Positions 31,832-40,462 of a stretch of DNA of 47,004 nt are shown piece by piece. The position numbers and the translations under genes are program-made. Positions within the stretch are counted from its first letter, which is position 1. Each line of letters opens with the position of its first letter. The notes under the pieces are model-generated. The model made no database searches. It saw only the letters and a program-made list of their open reading frames with translations, and had not been told where the DNA came from. The DNA lies in assembly GCA_902799985.1 (NCBI GenBank), contig CADCCR010000001.1, positions 1 to 47,004 on the forward strand, written 5' to 3'. This stretch comes from an uncultured Bacteroidales bacterium (GTDB lineage Bacteria > Bacteroidota > Bacteroidia > Bacteroidales > Bacteroidaceae).

Positions 31832-33286
31832 ATGGCCCAAAGAAACCTACAGACACAGGAACAGGCACAGACACAGCAGCAGACCCAGGTGCAGCAACTC
31901 TTGCCGCAGCATGTCCTGCTAGTCCGCCTGACGGAAATGCCCGTCGAGGCCCTGCAGCACCGCGTAGAGCTGGAGTGCATGGAGAATCCCTGGCTGGAAA
32001 CCTCCCCCAACCCCTCCGAAGAAGGGGAGAAGCAACTACTCGACGAAGTCAACGGCGGCGAGGGAGGCGATCTGTGCTCCCCTCCTTCGGAGGGGTCGGG
32101 GGAAGCCTCTGATGCTCTATACGACTACCGCTCGGAAGAGGACATGCCCGACTTCCTGACGGGTGCCAGCCACAGCAACAATGCCGCTGAGTACATGTCC
32201 TACGACGACACGCTCTCCCTCACCGACCGCCTCCGCGAACAGATGGCCGACTTCGAGCTCACCGACCACGAGAAGGAGCTCATGGAGTACCTCATCGGCT
32301 CGCTCGACGAGGACGGACTGCTGAAGAAGTCGCTCGCCGTCCTGGCCGACGAAGCGGAAATCTATCAGGGCCTCAACACGAGCGCCGAGGAGCTGGAGAA
32401 GGCCCTCAACATCCTCCAACAGTTCGACCCGCCCGGCATCGGAGCACGTTCCTTGCAGGAGTGCCTCCTCATACAAGTCAAGAGGAACGAGAACATCCCC
32501 GGCCGCGAACAGCTTATCAAAATTTTTGATAACCTCTTCGACGACTTCATCCACAAGCGCTGGCAACGCATCGAGCAGCGGCTCCACATCAACCATGCAC
32601 AGGCGGAACAGCTGCAGCACGAAATACTGAAACTCAACCCGAGGCCCGGCGGCTCCATCGGAGCAAAGACGTCCGACCGCGCACAAAGCATACAGCCGGA
32701 CTTCCTGGTCGATACCGACGAGGACGGCACCATCACCGTCACCCTCGCTCAAGGCAACCAGCCATCGCTCGTCATCAGCTCCGATGCCGACGGACAACAG
32801 GATGCCTTCGTCCGTCAGTACGTGGAGCGCGGGCAGATGTTCATCAATGCCCTGCAACAAAGGGCAGAGACCATGACGCGCACCATGCAGGCCATCGTCA
32901 AGTTGCAGAAACCTTTCTTCCAGACGGGCGACGAGACGCGGCTGCGCCCCATGCGGCTCGAAGATGTTGCCACCGCCACCGGCTACGACATCAGCACCAT
33001 CAGCCGCGTCGCCAACAGCAAATACGTAGAGACCTCTTTCGGCACCTACCCGCTGAGATGGTTCTTCACCCATAAAGCCACACAGAACAACGAAGGCGAC
33101 GACGTCACAGCCCGACAGGTGATGGCAGCCCTGCGCAAACTCATAGAACAGGAGGACAAACAGCAGCCGCTCAGCGACGAACGTCTGGCACAGATGCTCC
33201 ATGACGAAGGCTTCAACATCGCCCGACGCACCGCCAGTAAGTACCGCGAACAGATGGGAATACCTGTAGCACGCATGAGAAAATGA
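31832..33286 (+). CDS. rpoN: RNA polymerase sigma-54 factor with repeat insertion
   Basis: 484 residues. A Gln-rich N-terminal activator-interacting region (QEQAQTQQQTQVQQLLPQHV) is followed by the core-binding and DNA-binding domains. The C-terminus has the RpoN box (ARRTASKYREQMGIP). Residues about 57-92 (TSPNPSEEGEK to PPSEGSGEAS) are translated palindromic repeats, placed in the variable linker between region I and the core-binding domain, where acidic low-complexity sequence is usual, so function is probably kept. The 4-nt overlap with the PAP2 gene implies coupling. Confidence 0.95.
   Translation: MAQRNLQTQEQAQTQQQTQVQQLLPQHVLLVRLTEMPVEALQHRVELECMENPWLETSPNPSEEGEKQLLDEVNGGEGGDLCSPPSEGSGEASDALYDYRSEEDMPDFLTGASHSNNAAEYMSYDDTLSLTDRLREQMADFELTDHEKELMEYLIGSLDEDGLLKKSLAVLADEAEIYQGLNTSAEELEKALNILQQFDPPGIGARSLQECLLIQVKRNENIPGREQLIKIFDNLFDDFIHKRWQRIEQRLHINHAQAEQLQHEILKLNPRPGGSIGAKTSDRAQSIQPDFLVDTDEDGTITVTLAQGNQPSLVISSDADGQQDAFVRQYVERGQMFINALQQRAETMTRTMQAIVKLQKPFFQTGDETRLRPMRLEDVATATGYDISTISRVANSKYVETSFGTYPLRWFFTHKATQNNEGDDVTARQVMAALRKLIEQEDKQQPLSDERLAQMLHDEGFNIARRTASKYREQMGIPVARMRK
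32001..32108. repeat. Palindromic repeat pair inside rpoN
   Basis: A reverse copy (CCCAACCCCTCCGAAGAAGG), a spacer with CTCGACGAAGTCAACG (32039-32054), and a forward copy (CCCCTCCTTCGGAGGGG with G-rich tail). The spacer word is shared with intergenic copies at 22895 and 36868, so it belongs to the element and not to rpoN. Confidence 0.88.
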
Positions 33287-33894
33287 AAAACCTCATCTTC
33301 ATAGCCCGCATCTTCTCTGTCGTCTTCCGACCGTCGTACTATCCGACTGTCGGGACACTCATTCTGCTCAGCTTTACCTTTCTGAACCAGTTCCCGTGGG
33401 TCTTCAGGCTTTGGCTGCTCTCGCTTGTCTACATCTTCACGTTCTGTCTGCCTGCCCTTTCTGTCTACCTCTATCGCCGTGCCCACGGCTGGAGTGCGCA
33501 GGAACTGCGCAAGAGGCACAAGCGTGCCATACCATACATTATATATATATGTAGCTACCTCTGCCTGATGCACATCCTTTCCGTCACCCACATGCCGCAT
33601 TTCCTCATGGCGATTGTCGGCATCTCGCTGCTCATCCAGTGCGTCTGCGTCGTGGTCAACATCTGGTGGAAGGTGAGCATGCACTCGGCAGGCTCGGGCG
33701 GAGTAATCGGTGCCCTGGTGGCCTACGCCAGCATCTTCGGCTTCAACCCCATCTGGTGGCTCTCGCTGGCCATCCTCGTCTCGGGCTGCGTCATGACAAG
33801 CCGCATGGTGCTCCGCCAACATACATTGGGGCAAGTCCTGGGCGGCACCCTCATCGGCATCGTCTGCGGCATCGTCGGAACAATACTCATGTAA
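33283..33894 (+). CDS. PAP2 superfamily membrane protein
   Basis: 203 residues with about five or six transmembrane helices. The second and third PAP2 motifs are recognisable as SMHSAGSGG (with the proton-donor-type His) and SRMVLRQHTLGQVLGG (Arg and His of the phosphate site). The first motif (KxxxxxxRP) is not obvious, so activity is less certain. The family dephosphorylates lipid phosphates or diphosphates such as undecaprenyl-PP at the membrane. It overlaps the rpoN stop by 4 nt and ends the plus-strand housekeeping run. Confidence 0.8.
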   Translation: MKNLIFIARIFSVVFRPSYYPTVGTLILLSFTFLNQFPWVFRLWLLSLVYIFTFCLPALSVYLYRRAHGWSAQELRKRHKRAIPYIIYICSYLCLMHILSVTHMPHFLMAIVGISLLIQCVCVVVNIWWKVSMHSAGSGGVIGALVAYASIFGFNPIWWLSLAILVSGCVMTSRMVLRQHTLGQVLGGTLIGIVCGIVGTILM

Positions 33895-33958
33895 AGCCCC
33901 CAATGCCCTCATCCTGCTAACGAATAAACACTATTATAATCACATAAAACTAAAACGT

Positions 33959-36688
33959 ATGAAACGACTGGACCTATTGTTTGCAATGTTATTGACCATC
34001 GTTCTGCCAATGAAGGTGTGGGCAGGCGACACGGAAGTGAAGACAAACGGCAATAACTGTATCGTATCGGACTTCATAGGTTTTGATACAGACACCTATG
34101 CCCTGAAGGCAGAGGATAAGGCATACAACTGGCTAATGGCTTTGCCCTATTCCGGTGTGACACTCGACAATGCCACTCCCACAACTTGGAACGGCGAGCA
34201 GTGCCTTCACATGCATCTGTCAATCAGAAACGATGCCTACACGACGCTGACATTCACATCGGCTTTCACCGTGCTTGGCAAGGTGAAGAAGATTATCCTC
34301 AAGGCAGGAGGAGACATCAAAGTGTTCTACTCTATGAAGGAAAACGGAGATATTATTTGGAGCGACCGTGCGATAAACGAGGTGACCTACTGCAAAGACT
34401 GGGTTCTGGACTTTGGCAACGGCATCGATGCGAACGACGTCCTCACGTTCTACCTCGACACAGGCTGGGACGTCTACTTCAAGAGCGTCACCATCGTGAT
34501 GGACGATGGGGAAGAAATAGAAATAGATGGCATCATGTCCACATTCTATGACTGGGAGGAAGAGAATGTAACAGATTCCTATAAGGATGGCCGTCTGAAA
34601 TCAAAGGAAGATACTCCTTGGTACACAAAGTTCTATGACCCCACTACCAAGGTGTATTCAACGATGCTTATGGAGGGTAACGATGAATCGACGCTGCAGC
34701 AATGCATGGTCATTAGCAATTCCGGCAACGTCGAAGCCAAGATGATGAACATGTTTGACGTTTCCGGTACGATAAAGAAGATTATCGTGCGCTATAGCGG
34801 CGTGATTGAGAATATGGAAGCCACCATTTTCGAATCGGGAACAGAGGGAGAAGCCGAACAATACTTCAGTCTGGCGCCCGTCACAGGAAGTGGCATGTTC
34901 TCCGAGACAGAGCTGCTCTTCGACGGCACCACGAAATACACGAATGCCAGCATCACGCTATCCTTCTATGGCAGTTCGCCTCTGTTCTTGCAAAGCATCA
35001 CCATCTTGCAGGAAGACGATAATGGCGGCGGTGATGGACCTGACCCCAACAGCAAGTGCGGCGACAACCTGTACTACACCATCACGCAACTGCCCTACAA
35101 TACTGTTCTCTGGGACGAAGTGGCCTCTGACTACGTTGAAGTGCCTGCCAACAAGCTCACCATCACCGGCACAGGCGAGATGTACGACTACTGGGACAAC
35201 CCAGCTCCCTGGATAGAAACGTATCAGAAAACCCTCACAGAGATTGTATTACCCGAAGGCATGACGCATGTGGGCATTTCTGCATTCTACGGTTGTTACA
35301 AAGCAAAAGCCAACATTCCATCCACACTGACCAGCATTGGCGCATACGCTTTCTACAATCTGCTGGAGTGGCCGGACGAAGACCTGCGGCTCCCCGAAGA
35401 CCTCACTTTTGTCGGCGACTATGCCTTCACCTTCGGACTAGGCTTCAAGAACCTCTATGTGCCCAAGAACCTGACCTACATCGGCGAAGCTGCATTCAGC
35501 GGTATCAACGGCTTGGAGAACTTCTATGTTGATAATGCCAACCCTGTCTATAAAGCCGACGGCAACGCCATCATAGAGGAGAAAAGCAAGAAGCTGATAG
35601 CAGGCAACGCATATACCGTCATTCCCGACTACGTGGAGACCATCGGCAGCTATGCCTTCGCAGGTCTTCGGATGGAGACGATAGCCATTCCGGGCAGCTT
35701 GATTGCCATCGACCCGTATGCATTCAGCAGTTCCTACATAACCCGTATCGACATCCCATCCAACGTGAAGACCATCGGCTCTGGTGCCTTCAACAGCTGT
35801 CGCACGCTGCTCAGCGTCACTATCGGCAGCGGCGTCACCTCAATCGGCTACTATGCCTTCAACTACTGCAAAAATATCCTCGACGTCTACTGCTATGCCG
35901 ACCCCGATGCCTTGACTTGGACAACCTATGGCAACGAGAACAATTCCTTCAAGCCCGACAAGATGACGAAGATGCACGTCCGCGCTGCCGACCTGGAGAA
36001 GTGGCAAGAGAAGTTCGACTTCCTCAACGTCACCTTCGTGGGCGACCTGGGCGGCTCTGTTGCTCCCATCATCCAGGAGACCACGGTGGCTGTTTCGTCA
36101 CTGGCAAACGAGGACCTGACCGACAACGTCGTGGATGGCATCTACTACAACCTCGATGCAAGCACCGGCAACGGCTACATGAACGGATGTCTTTGCATCA
36201 AGCAAACCACCGACATGTCGCTCATCAGTGACGCCAATCCGGGCAGCAGCGACGTCTCCAACAACTTCACCGGCATCATCCTTCAGGTCGCTCCCGGGAA
36301 GGGCGTCATTGCCATCAACGCCAGGGCATTCGGCAACGTACAGCTGGCAGTGCGCATCGGAAACGGCACACCTACATACGCTCCCTTCAACGAACGAATG
36401 GAGACATACATCAGCTACAACGTCACAGTGCCTACCTACGTTTACATCTATGCTGTCGACAGCGGCACAGCCCTGGTCAAAGCCTTCGCTAACGGGGATT
36501 CCGGCTCCAACGACAACGCCCTGCTCATCTATGGCATCTCCGTCATCCCAGGTGCCGACGAAGACGGCATCAAAGACGTTAAGGCCGACGACGACACATG
36601 GTTCGACCTCAGCGGCAATAAGCTGCAAGGCATGCCCTCAAAGCGTGGAATATTCATCCAGAACGGGAGAAAGATAATGATTAAGTAG
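33959..36688 (+). CDS. Large secreted BspA-like leucine-rich repeat protein
   Basis: 909 residues with a signal peptide (1-22, ending KVWA). Residues 30-200 and 200-355 look like two beta-rich modules of similar size (FIGFDTDTYALKAED; TFYDWEEENVTDS). After a Gly/Asp linker (EDDNGGGDGPDPNSK), residues 370-680 contain BspA/LRR_5 repeats (IPSTLTSIGAYAFYN; IPSNVKTIGSGAFNSC; VTIGSGVTSIGYYAFNYC). A further beta module follows. The C-terminus (WFDLSGNKLQGMPSKRGIFI then NGRKIMIK) is a tail common in Prevotella secreted proteins and may be a sorting or anchoring signal. Probably surface-exposed; ligand unknown. It is the second BspA-type protein of the window. Confidence 0.87.
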   Translation: MKRLDLLFAMLLTIVLPMKVWAGDTEVKTNGNNCIVSDFIGFDTDTYALKAEDKAYNWLMALPYSGVTLDNATPTTWNGEQCLHMHLSIRNDAYTTLTFTSAFTVLGKVKKIILKAGGDIKVFYSMKENGDIIWSDRAINEVTYCKDWVLDFGNGIDANDVLTFYLDTGWDVYFKSVTIVMDDGEEIEIDGIMSTFYDWEEENVTDSYKDGRLKSKEDTPWYTKFYDPTTKVYSTMLMEGNDESTLQQCMVISNSGNVEAKMMNMFDVSGTIKKIIVRYSGVIENMEATIFESGTEGEAEQYFSLAPVTGSGMFSETELLFDGTTKYTNASITLSFYGSSPLFLQSITILQEDDNGGGDGPDPNSKCGDNLYYTITQLPYNTVLWDEVASDYVEVPANKLTITGTGEMYDYWDNPAPWIETYQKTLTEIVLPEGMTHVGISAFYGCYKAKANIPSTLTSIGAYAFYNLLEWPDEDLRLPEDLTFVGDYAFTFGLGFKNLYVPKNLTYIGEAAFSGINGLENFYVDNANPVYKADGNAIIEEKSKKLIAGNAYTVIPDYVETIGSYAFAGLRMETIAIPGSLIAIDPYAFSSSYITRIDIPSNVKTIGSGAFNSCRTLLSVTIGSGVTSIGYYAFNYCKNILDVYCYADPDALTWTTYGNENNSFKPDKMTKMHVRAADLEKWQEKFDFLNVTFVGDLGGSVAPIIQETTVAVSSLANEDLTDNVVDGIYYNLDASTGNGYMNGCLCIKQTTDMSLISDANPGSSDVSNNFTGIILQVAPGKGVIAINARAFGNVQLAVRIGNGTPTYAPFNERMETYISYNVTVPTYVYIYAVDSGTALVKAFANGDSGSNDNALLIYGISVIPGADEDGIKDVKADDDTWFDLSGNKLQGMPSKRGIFIQNGRKIMIK

Positions 36689-36713
36689 TCCGCAGGCACA
36701 GCACATTTCGCTA

Positions 36714-36779
36714 TGGGAAGGCCGGAAGGCAGCAACCAACAACGACGACATCAACCTTCAAGATTTAGGAGGAATATGA
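36714..36779 (+). pseudogene. Remnant of a CotH gene 3' end
   Basis: The frame reads WEGRKAATNN then DDINLQDLGGI and a TGA. The intact CotH gene downstream ends WEGQKAQPQQ, LVNS, DDINLQDLGGI and TGA (38274-38349). Nucleotide identity continues to the stop codon, with a small deletion in the middle. Only this tail remains, so a former tandem CotH copy was probably lost or replaced. Confidence 0.8.
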
Positions 36780-36828
36780 TGTCCGTATCGCTCAACAACT
36801 TAATGAAATGGTAAATGATTAAATAGGA

Positions 36829-36885
36829 GACCCACCTCTGACTTCCCCTCTATGGGGAGAAGCAAAAGCTCGACGAAGTCAATTC
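36829..36885. repeat. Palindromic repeat before cotH
   Basis: CCCCTCTATGGGGAGAAGC followed by the spacer AGCTCGACGAAGTCAATTCC (36868 onward). Preceding it, 36788-36825 carries ATGAAATGGTAAATGATTAAA, related to the start of the 78-bp block. The gap 36689-36957 otherwise holds the CotH remnant only. Confidence 0.8.
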
Positions 36886-36957
36886 CAGGCGAGGGAAGAC
36901 CGAGCAATTCAACCAAACGGACGGCCTGTTTAAGTTTGAGAAGAAAATACAGTAGCA

Positions 36958-38349
36958 TTGAAAAAGGTTCTTCATATAATAGTTATAGCTCTTTGCCTTA
37001 TCGTGTCATCATGCAACACGAAAGGGCAGACGTCTCCCCGTGAGGAGAGCGATTACTCTGAGGCTCTCTTTGCGCTGGGCGAACTGGCTTCCGTAGATAT
37101 CAAGATGCCGGCAGACACTTGGCAGAAGATTCTCTCCAAAGCCCCGGACAAGACATATTATAAATGTAGCGTCACCATCAACGGAGAGCAGTTCGACAAT
37201 GTCAGCATCCGCACGAAAGGAGCAAGCAGCCTCGACGACGTGATGCTGATGAAGTCCGACCGCTACAGCTTCACGCTGAAGCTGAACAAACATGAGAAAG
37301 GACAGACGTATCACGGCCTGTCGAAACTCCTGCTCAACAATAACATTTGGGATGCCACGCAGATGAAGGATGCCATCGTCTATGACATGTGTCGCTTCAT
37401 CGGGTTGCCAGCGCCATTGACCAACTATGCCCGAGTCACGCTCAACGGAAAACTCTTCGGCTATTACCTGATGGTGGAACCCGTTGACAAGAACTTCTGC
37501 CATCGCAACTGGCCCGACGAGGTCTCGAACATCTACAAGCCATACCACAACCTTGCCTACAATGGCGAGGACATGAAAGACTATGCCGACATCGCGGACT
37601 TCGCAAAGGTGAAGGGCGGAGAGGCTTCCATGCAGCGCGTCGTGGCAGCACTGAAAAGCGTCCACGAAGGGAAGGACATCGAGGAACACGTCGATGTGGA
37701 AAGCATAACGAAGTATATGGCATTGCAGACAGTAGTTGTCAACTTCGACTGCATGACTGGTCGTAACACGCAGAATTACTATCTGCGCGAGGCTGATGGC
37801 ATGATTAGCCTCATCCCTTGGGACTACAATCTGGCATGGGGCGGCTATCCTGAGGATGAAGACATGGAGGGCGAGGACATGCTTGAGGGACAAGGGGAGC
37901 CAATGCTGCCCGAGAATGCAGGAATGCGGAGCAAGGAAGAGGTCAGCCGCGTGGTGAACTTCCCTATCGACACGCCGTTCTCTGCCGGCCTCAACGAACG
38001 TACCTTCTTCATGAAGCTGCTTGCCAACGAACAGTTCAAGGCACGATACTATCATTACCTCGACATGCTCTGCAACCAATACATCCTTGGCGGCGAGTTT
38101 GGCAAGACGCTGTCCTTGATAAACGAAGAGATAGGACAGCTTGCCGGCACGGAAGCCAACGCCTTCTACAATAACGACCGTTTCCACAAGGCACAACAGA
38201 CATTCCGACTCATGCTTGAGAGGCGTGCCGCTTCTGTTCTCGGACAGATAAAAGGCTCCATACCCTCCACATGGGAAGGCCAGAAGGCACAGCCGCAACA
38301 GCTCGTCAACAGCGACGACATCAACCTGCAAGATTTAGGAGGGATATGA
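36958..38349 (+). CDS. CotH kinase family lipoprotein
   Basis: 463 residues from a TTG at 36958, chosen because a lipoprotein signal follows directly (KKVLHIIVIALCLIVSSC, Cys at 19). CotH-family features are the beta-rich N-part (KCSVTINGEQFDNVSIRTKG with GASS), SFTLKLNKHEKGQTYHGLSKL, NYARVTLNGKLFGYYLMVEPVDKNF, and the acidic catalytic-type stretch LIPWDYNLAWGG near 285. Spore CotH is an atypical protein kinase; the role in Gram-negative anaerobes is unknown. An acidic low-complexity insert (EDEDMEGEDMLEGQGEP) follows. Tail sequence is duplicated upstream as a remnant. Confidence 0.85.
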   Translation: MKKVLHIIVIALCLIVSSCNTKGQTSPREESDYSEALFALGELASVDIKMPADTWQKILSKAPDKTYYKCSVTINGEQFDNVSIRTKGASSLDDVMLMKSDRYSFTLKLNKHEKGQTYHGLSKLLLNNNIWDATQMKDAIVYDMCRFIGLPAPLTNYARVTLNGKLFGYYLMVEPVDKNFCHRNWPDEVSNIYKPYHNLAYNGEDMKDYADIADFAKVKGGEASMQRVVAALKSVHEGKDIEEHVDVESITKYMALQTVVVNFDCMTGRNTQNYYLREADGMISLIPWDYNLAWGGYPEDEDMEGEDMLEGQGEPMLPENAGMRSKEEVSRVVNFPIDTPFSAGLNERTFFMKLLANEQFKARYYHYLDMLCNQYILGGEFGKTLSLINEEIGQLAGTEANAFYNNDRFHKAQQTFRLMLERRAASVLGQIKGSIPSTWEGQKAQPQQLVNSDDINLQDLGGI

Positions 38350-38354
38350 AAGGA

Positions 38355-38456
38355 CCCCTAGCCCCCTATTAAATGGGAGACCCCCTCTAACTCCCCCTCT
38401 ATGGGGAGAACCGAAGGTCGGCGGCCGTTCCGCCTGCGCCTGACCGAAGGGAAGAA
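38355..38456. repeat. Palindromic repeat and linked sequence between cotH and purE
   Basis: CCCCTAGCCCCCTATTAAATGG, a block CCCCCTCTAACTCCCCCTCT with ATGGGGAGAA (as before dxr), and CCGCCTGCGCCTGACCGAAG (38430-38456), which matches 1751-1777 inside the sigma chimera at 26 of 27 positions. Confidence 0.82.
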
Positions 38457-38472
38457 GGGTAAGCCAACTATT

Positions 38473-38550
38473 AAATGGTAAATGGAACTCCGCGCATTAA
38501 AAGCGCGCCTTGTTTCTAAAGAATACAAGAAATGATTAAATGGTAAATGA
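38473..38550. repeat. 78-bp shared block, copy 2 (purE leader)
   Basis: Differs from 26252-26329 at one base. It ends 4 bp before the purE start and contains an in-frame ATG (38540), which would add MVNDI, paralleling MVNEI at dxr. Confidence 0.9.
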
Positions 38551-38554
38551 CATT

Positions 38555-39061
38555 ATGAATCCTATCGTAAGCATCATCATGGGCAGTACAAGCGACCTGC
38601 CCGTTATGGAGAAAGCAGCCAAGTTTCTCGATGAAATGGGCATTCCTTTCGAGATGAATGCCTTCTCTGCTCATCGTACACCAACAGAAGTCGAGACCTT
38701 CGCCCGCACAGCAGAAGAGCGAGGTCTGAAGGTCATCATTGCAGGAGCCGGCATGGCTGCGGCCTTGCCTGGCGTTGTGGCAGCCAGCACGACGCTACCC
38801 GTCATCGGTGTCCCCATCAAGGGAATGCTCGACGGCCTCGACGCGATGCTGAGCATCATACAGATGCCTCCCGGCATACCCGTGGCCACAGTCGGCGTGA
38901 ATGGCGCACAGAACGCCGCCATCCTTGCTGCCGAAATGCTTGCCTTGAGCGATGAAGCACTTGCAGGGAAGCTTCGCGACTACAAGCTGAGCCTCAAGGA
39001 GAAGATTGTCAAGGCAAACGAAGAACTGAAGGAAGTGAAATATAACTATAAAACTAACTAA
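38555..39061 (+). CDS. purE: N5-carboxyaminoimidazole ribonucleotide mutase
   Basis: 168 residues from the ATG at 38555 (MNPIVSIIMGSTSDLPVMEKA). The class I PurE motifs are present: GSTSDL, SAHRTP, AGAGMAAALPGVVA and the GVPI / ATVGVNGAQNAAILAAEML region. It interconverts N5-CAIR and CAIR in purine synthesis. The alternative ATG at 38540 lies in the shared 78-bp block. No other pur gene is nearby; ispG follows after a palindromic repeat. Confidence 0.95.
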   Translation: MNPIVSIIMGSTSDLPVMEKAAKFLDEMGIPFEMNAFSAHRTPTEVETFARTAEERGLKVIIAGAGMAAALPGVVAASTTLPVIGVPIKGMLDGLDAMLSIIQMPPGIPVATVGVNGAQNAAILAAEMLALSDEALAGKLRDYKLSLKEKIVKANEELKEVKYNYKTN

Positions 39062-39063
39062 AG

Positions 39064-39137
39064 ACCCCTCTCCTTCTCCCCCGAGGGGGAGTGACTGCCG
39101 CTGCGAAGAAGCCTCCCCTCGGGGAGGTTTGGATGGG
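39064..39137. repeat. Palindromic double-hairpin repeat between purE and ispG
   Basis: CTCCCCCGAGGGGGAG, spacer GACTGCCGCTGCGAAGAAGC, then CTCCCCTCGGGGAGG. It is the reverse orientation of the element at the sigma chimera junction (1819-1891). Its frame is open toward ispG. Confidence 0.85.
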
Positions 39138-39156
39138 GTCGCAATTAGTACTTATT

Positions 39157-40323
39157 ATGCGAAGAAAGACTCACGAAGTAAAGATAGGCAAGCTGCGCAT
39201 CGGTGGCGAGAACCGCGTGGCTGTGCAGAGCATGACGACTTGTTCAACCCTCGATACGGAGGGCTGCATCGAGCAAGCCATACGCATCATCGAGGCAGGC
39301 GGACAGCTGGTTCGCCTCACCACTCAAGGCACGCGCGAGGCCGAGAACTTGCGCAACATCAAGGCTGGACTGATAGCACGTGGCTACGGCGACGTGCCTC
39401 TCTGTGCTGATGTTCACTTCAACCCCAATGTGGCCGATGTGGCCGCCACGATTGTCGAGAAGGTGCGCATCAATCCGGGCAACTACGTTGACCCGGCCCG
39501 TCAGTTCAAGACGCTGGAATACACCGACGAGGAGTACAAGCAAGAGTTAGAAAGCTTCTGCCGCTTCCTTAATATCTGTCGCGAGCATGGCACAGCCATC
39601 CGCATCGGCGTGAACCACGGCTCGCTCTCAGACCGCATCATGTCGCGCTATGGCGACACGCCCGAAGGCATCGTCGAGTCATGCATGGAGTTCCTCCGCA
39701 TTGCCGAACGCGAACAGTTCCGCGATGTGGTGGTGAGCATCAAGGCATCGAACACGGTCATCATGGTGCAGAGTGTCCGTTTGCTCTGTCAGCAGATGGA
39801 GAAGGAAGGCATGGACTACCCCTTGCACCTGGGCGTGACGGAAGCCGGCGAGGGCGAGGACGGCAGGCTGAAGAGCGCTGTGGGCATCGGTGCCTTGCTT
39901 ATCGACGGCATCGGCGACACCATCCGTGTCAGCCTAAGCGAGGAGCCGGAATGCGAGATTCCTGTTGCCCAAAGCATCCTGCAAGCAGCACGTGTGCAGA
40001 TGCACAAGACGGAGTACATCTCCTGCCCGGGCTGCGGACGCACGCTTTATGACTTGCAGGACACGATTCGCCGCATCAAGACTGCTGTCGAGGAGAAAGC
40101 CAAGACAGACCCTCGCTACCGCACACTCAAGATAGGCATCATGGGCTGCATCGTCAATGGCCCAGGCGAGATGGCAGATGCCGATTATGGTTATGTAGGC
40201 GCAGCAAGAGGCAAGGTCTCTTTATATAAGAATAAGGAATGTATCGAGAAGAACATCCCCGAGGAGGAAGCCGTGGAGCGCCTCATCCAGTTCATCGACA
40301 AAGACCTCCAGAATAATTCATAA
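39157..40323 (+). CDS. ispG: 4-hydroxy-3-methylbut-2-enyl diphosphate synthase, short form
   Basis: 388 residues from the ATG at 39157 (MRRKTHEVKIGKLRIGG); 22 extra upstream codons (from 39091) are repeat-derived. The TIM-barrel part (VQSMTTCSTLDTE; ADVHFNPNVAD; VEKVRINPGNYVD) runs to EEPECEIPVAQS, and the iron-sulfur domain begins at TEYISCPGCGRTLYDL, with the third Cys in MGCIVNGPGE. It makes HMBPP in the MEP pathway. Sequence style matches the large three-domain IspG of Bacteroidetes, but the insert domain usually found between these two parts is missing, leaving about 18 residues (ILQAARVQMHK). Confidence 0.93.
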   Translation: MRRKTHEVKIGKLRIGGENRVAVQSMTTCSTLDTEGCIEQAIRIIEAGGQLVRLTTQGTREAENLRNIKAGLIARGYGDVPLCADVHFNPNVADVAATIVEKVRINPGNYVDPARQFKTLEYTDEEYKQELESFCRFLNICREHGTAIRIGVNHGSLSDRIMSRYGDTPEGIVESCMEFLRIAEREQFRDVVVSIKASNTVIMVQSVRLLCQQMEKEGMDYPLHLGVTEAGEGEDGRLKSAVGIGALLIDGIGDTIRVSLSEEPECEIPVAQSILQAARVQMHKTEYISCPGCGRTLYDLQDTIRRIKTAVEEKAKTDPRYRTLKIGIMGCIVNGPGEMADADYGYVGAARGKVSLYKNKECIEKNIPEEEAVERLIQFIDKDLQNNS

Positions 40324-40424
40324 TTCACAATTCATTTTAACGTCCATAAGAACTTCTTGTTTACTCTTAACATTCCATTACAATTATTTAACGAGGCAGG
40401 TGGCGAAGGTTGCGAAAATACTCC

Positions 40425-40432
40425 TACCTTTG
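40425..40432 (+). promoter_or_regulatory. Promoter -7 element for the gene at 40463
   Basis: TACCTTTG followed by CTGTCG, 30 bp before the ATG at 40463. No TTTG at the usual 19-20 bp is seen. An AATTCATAATTC-type repeat lies just behind ispG (40315-40340). Confidence 0.55.
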
Positions 40433-40462
40433 CTGTCGATTTTGTGAAAAAGGACATACACA

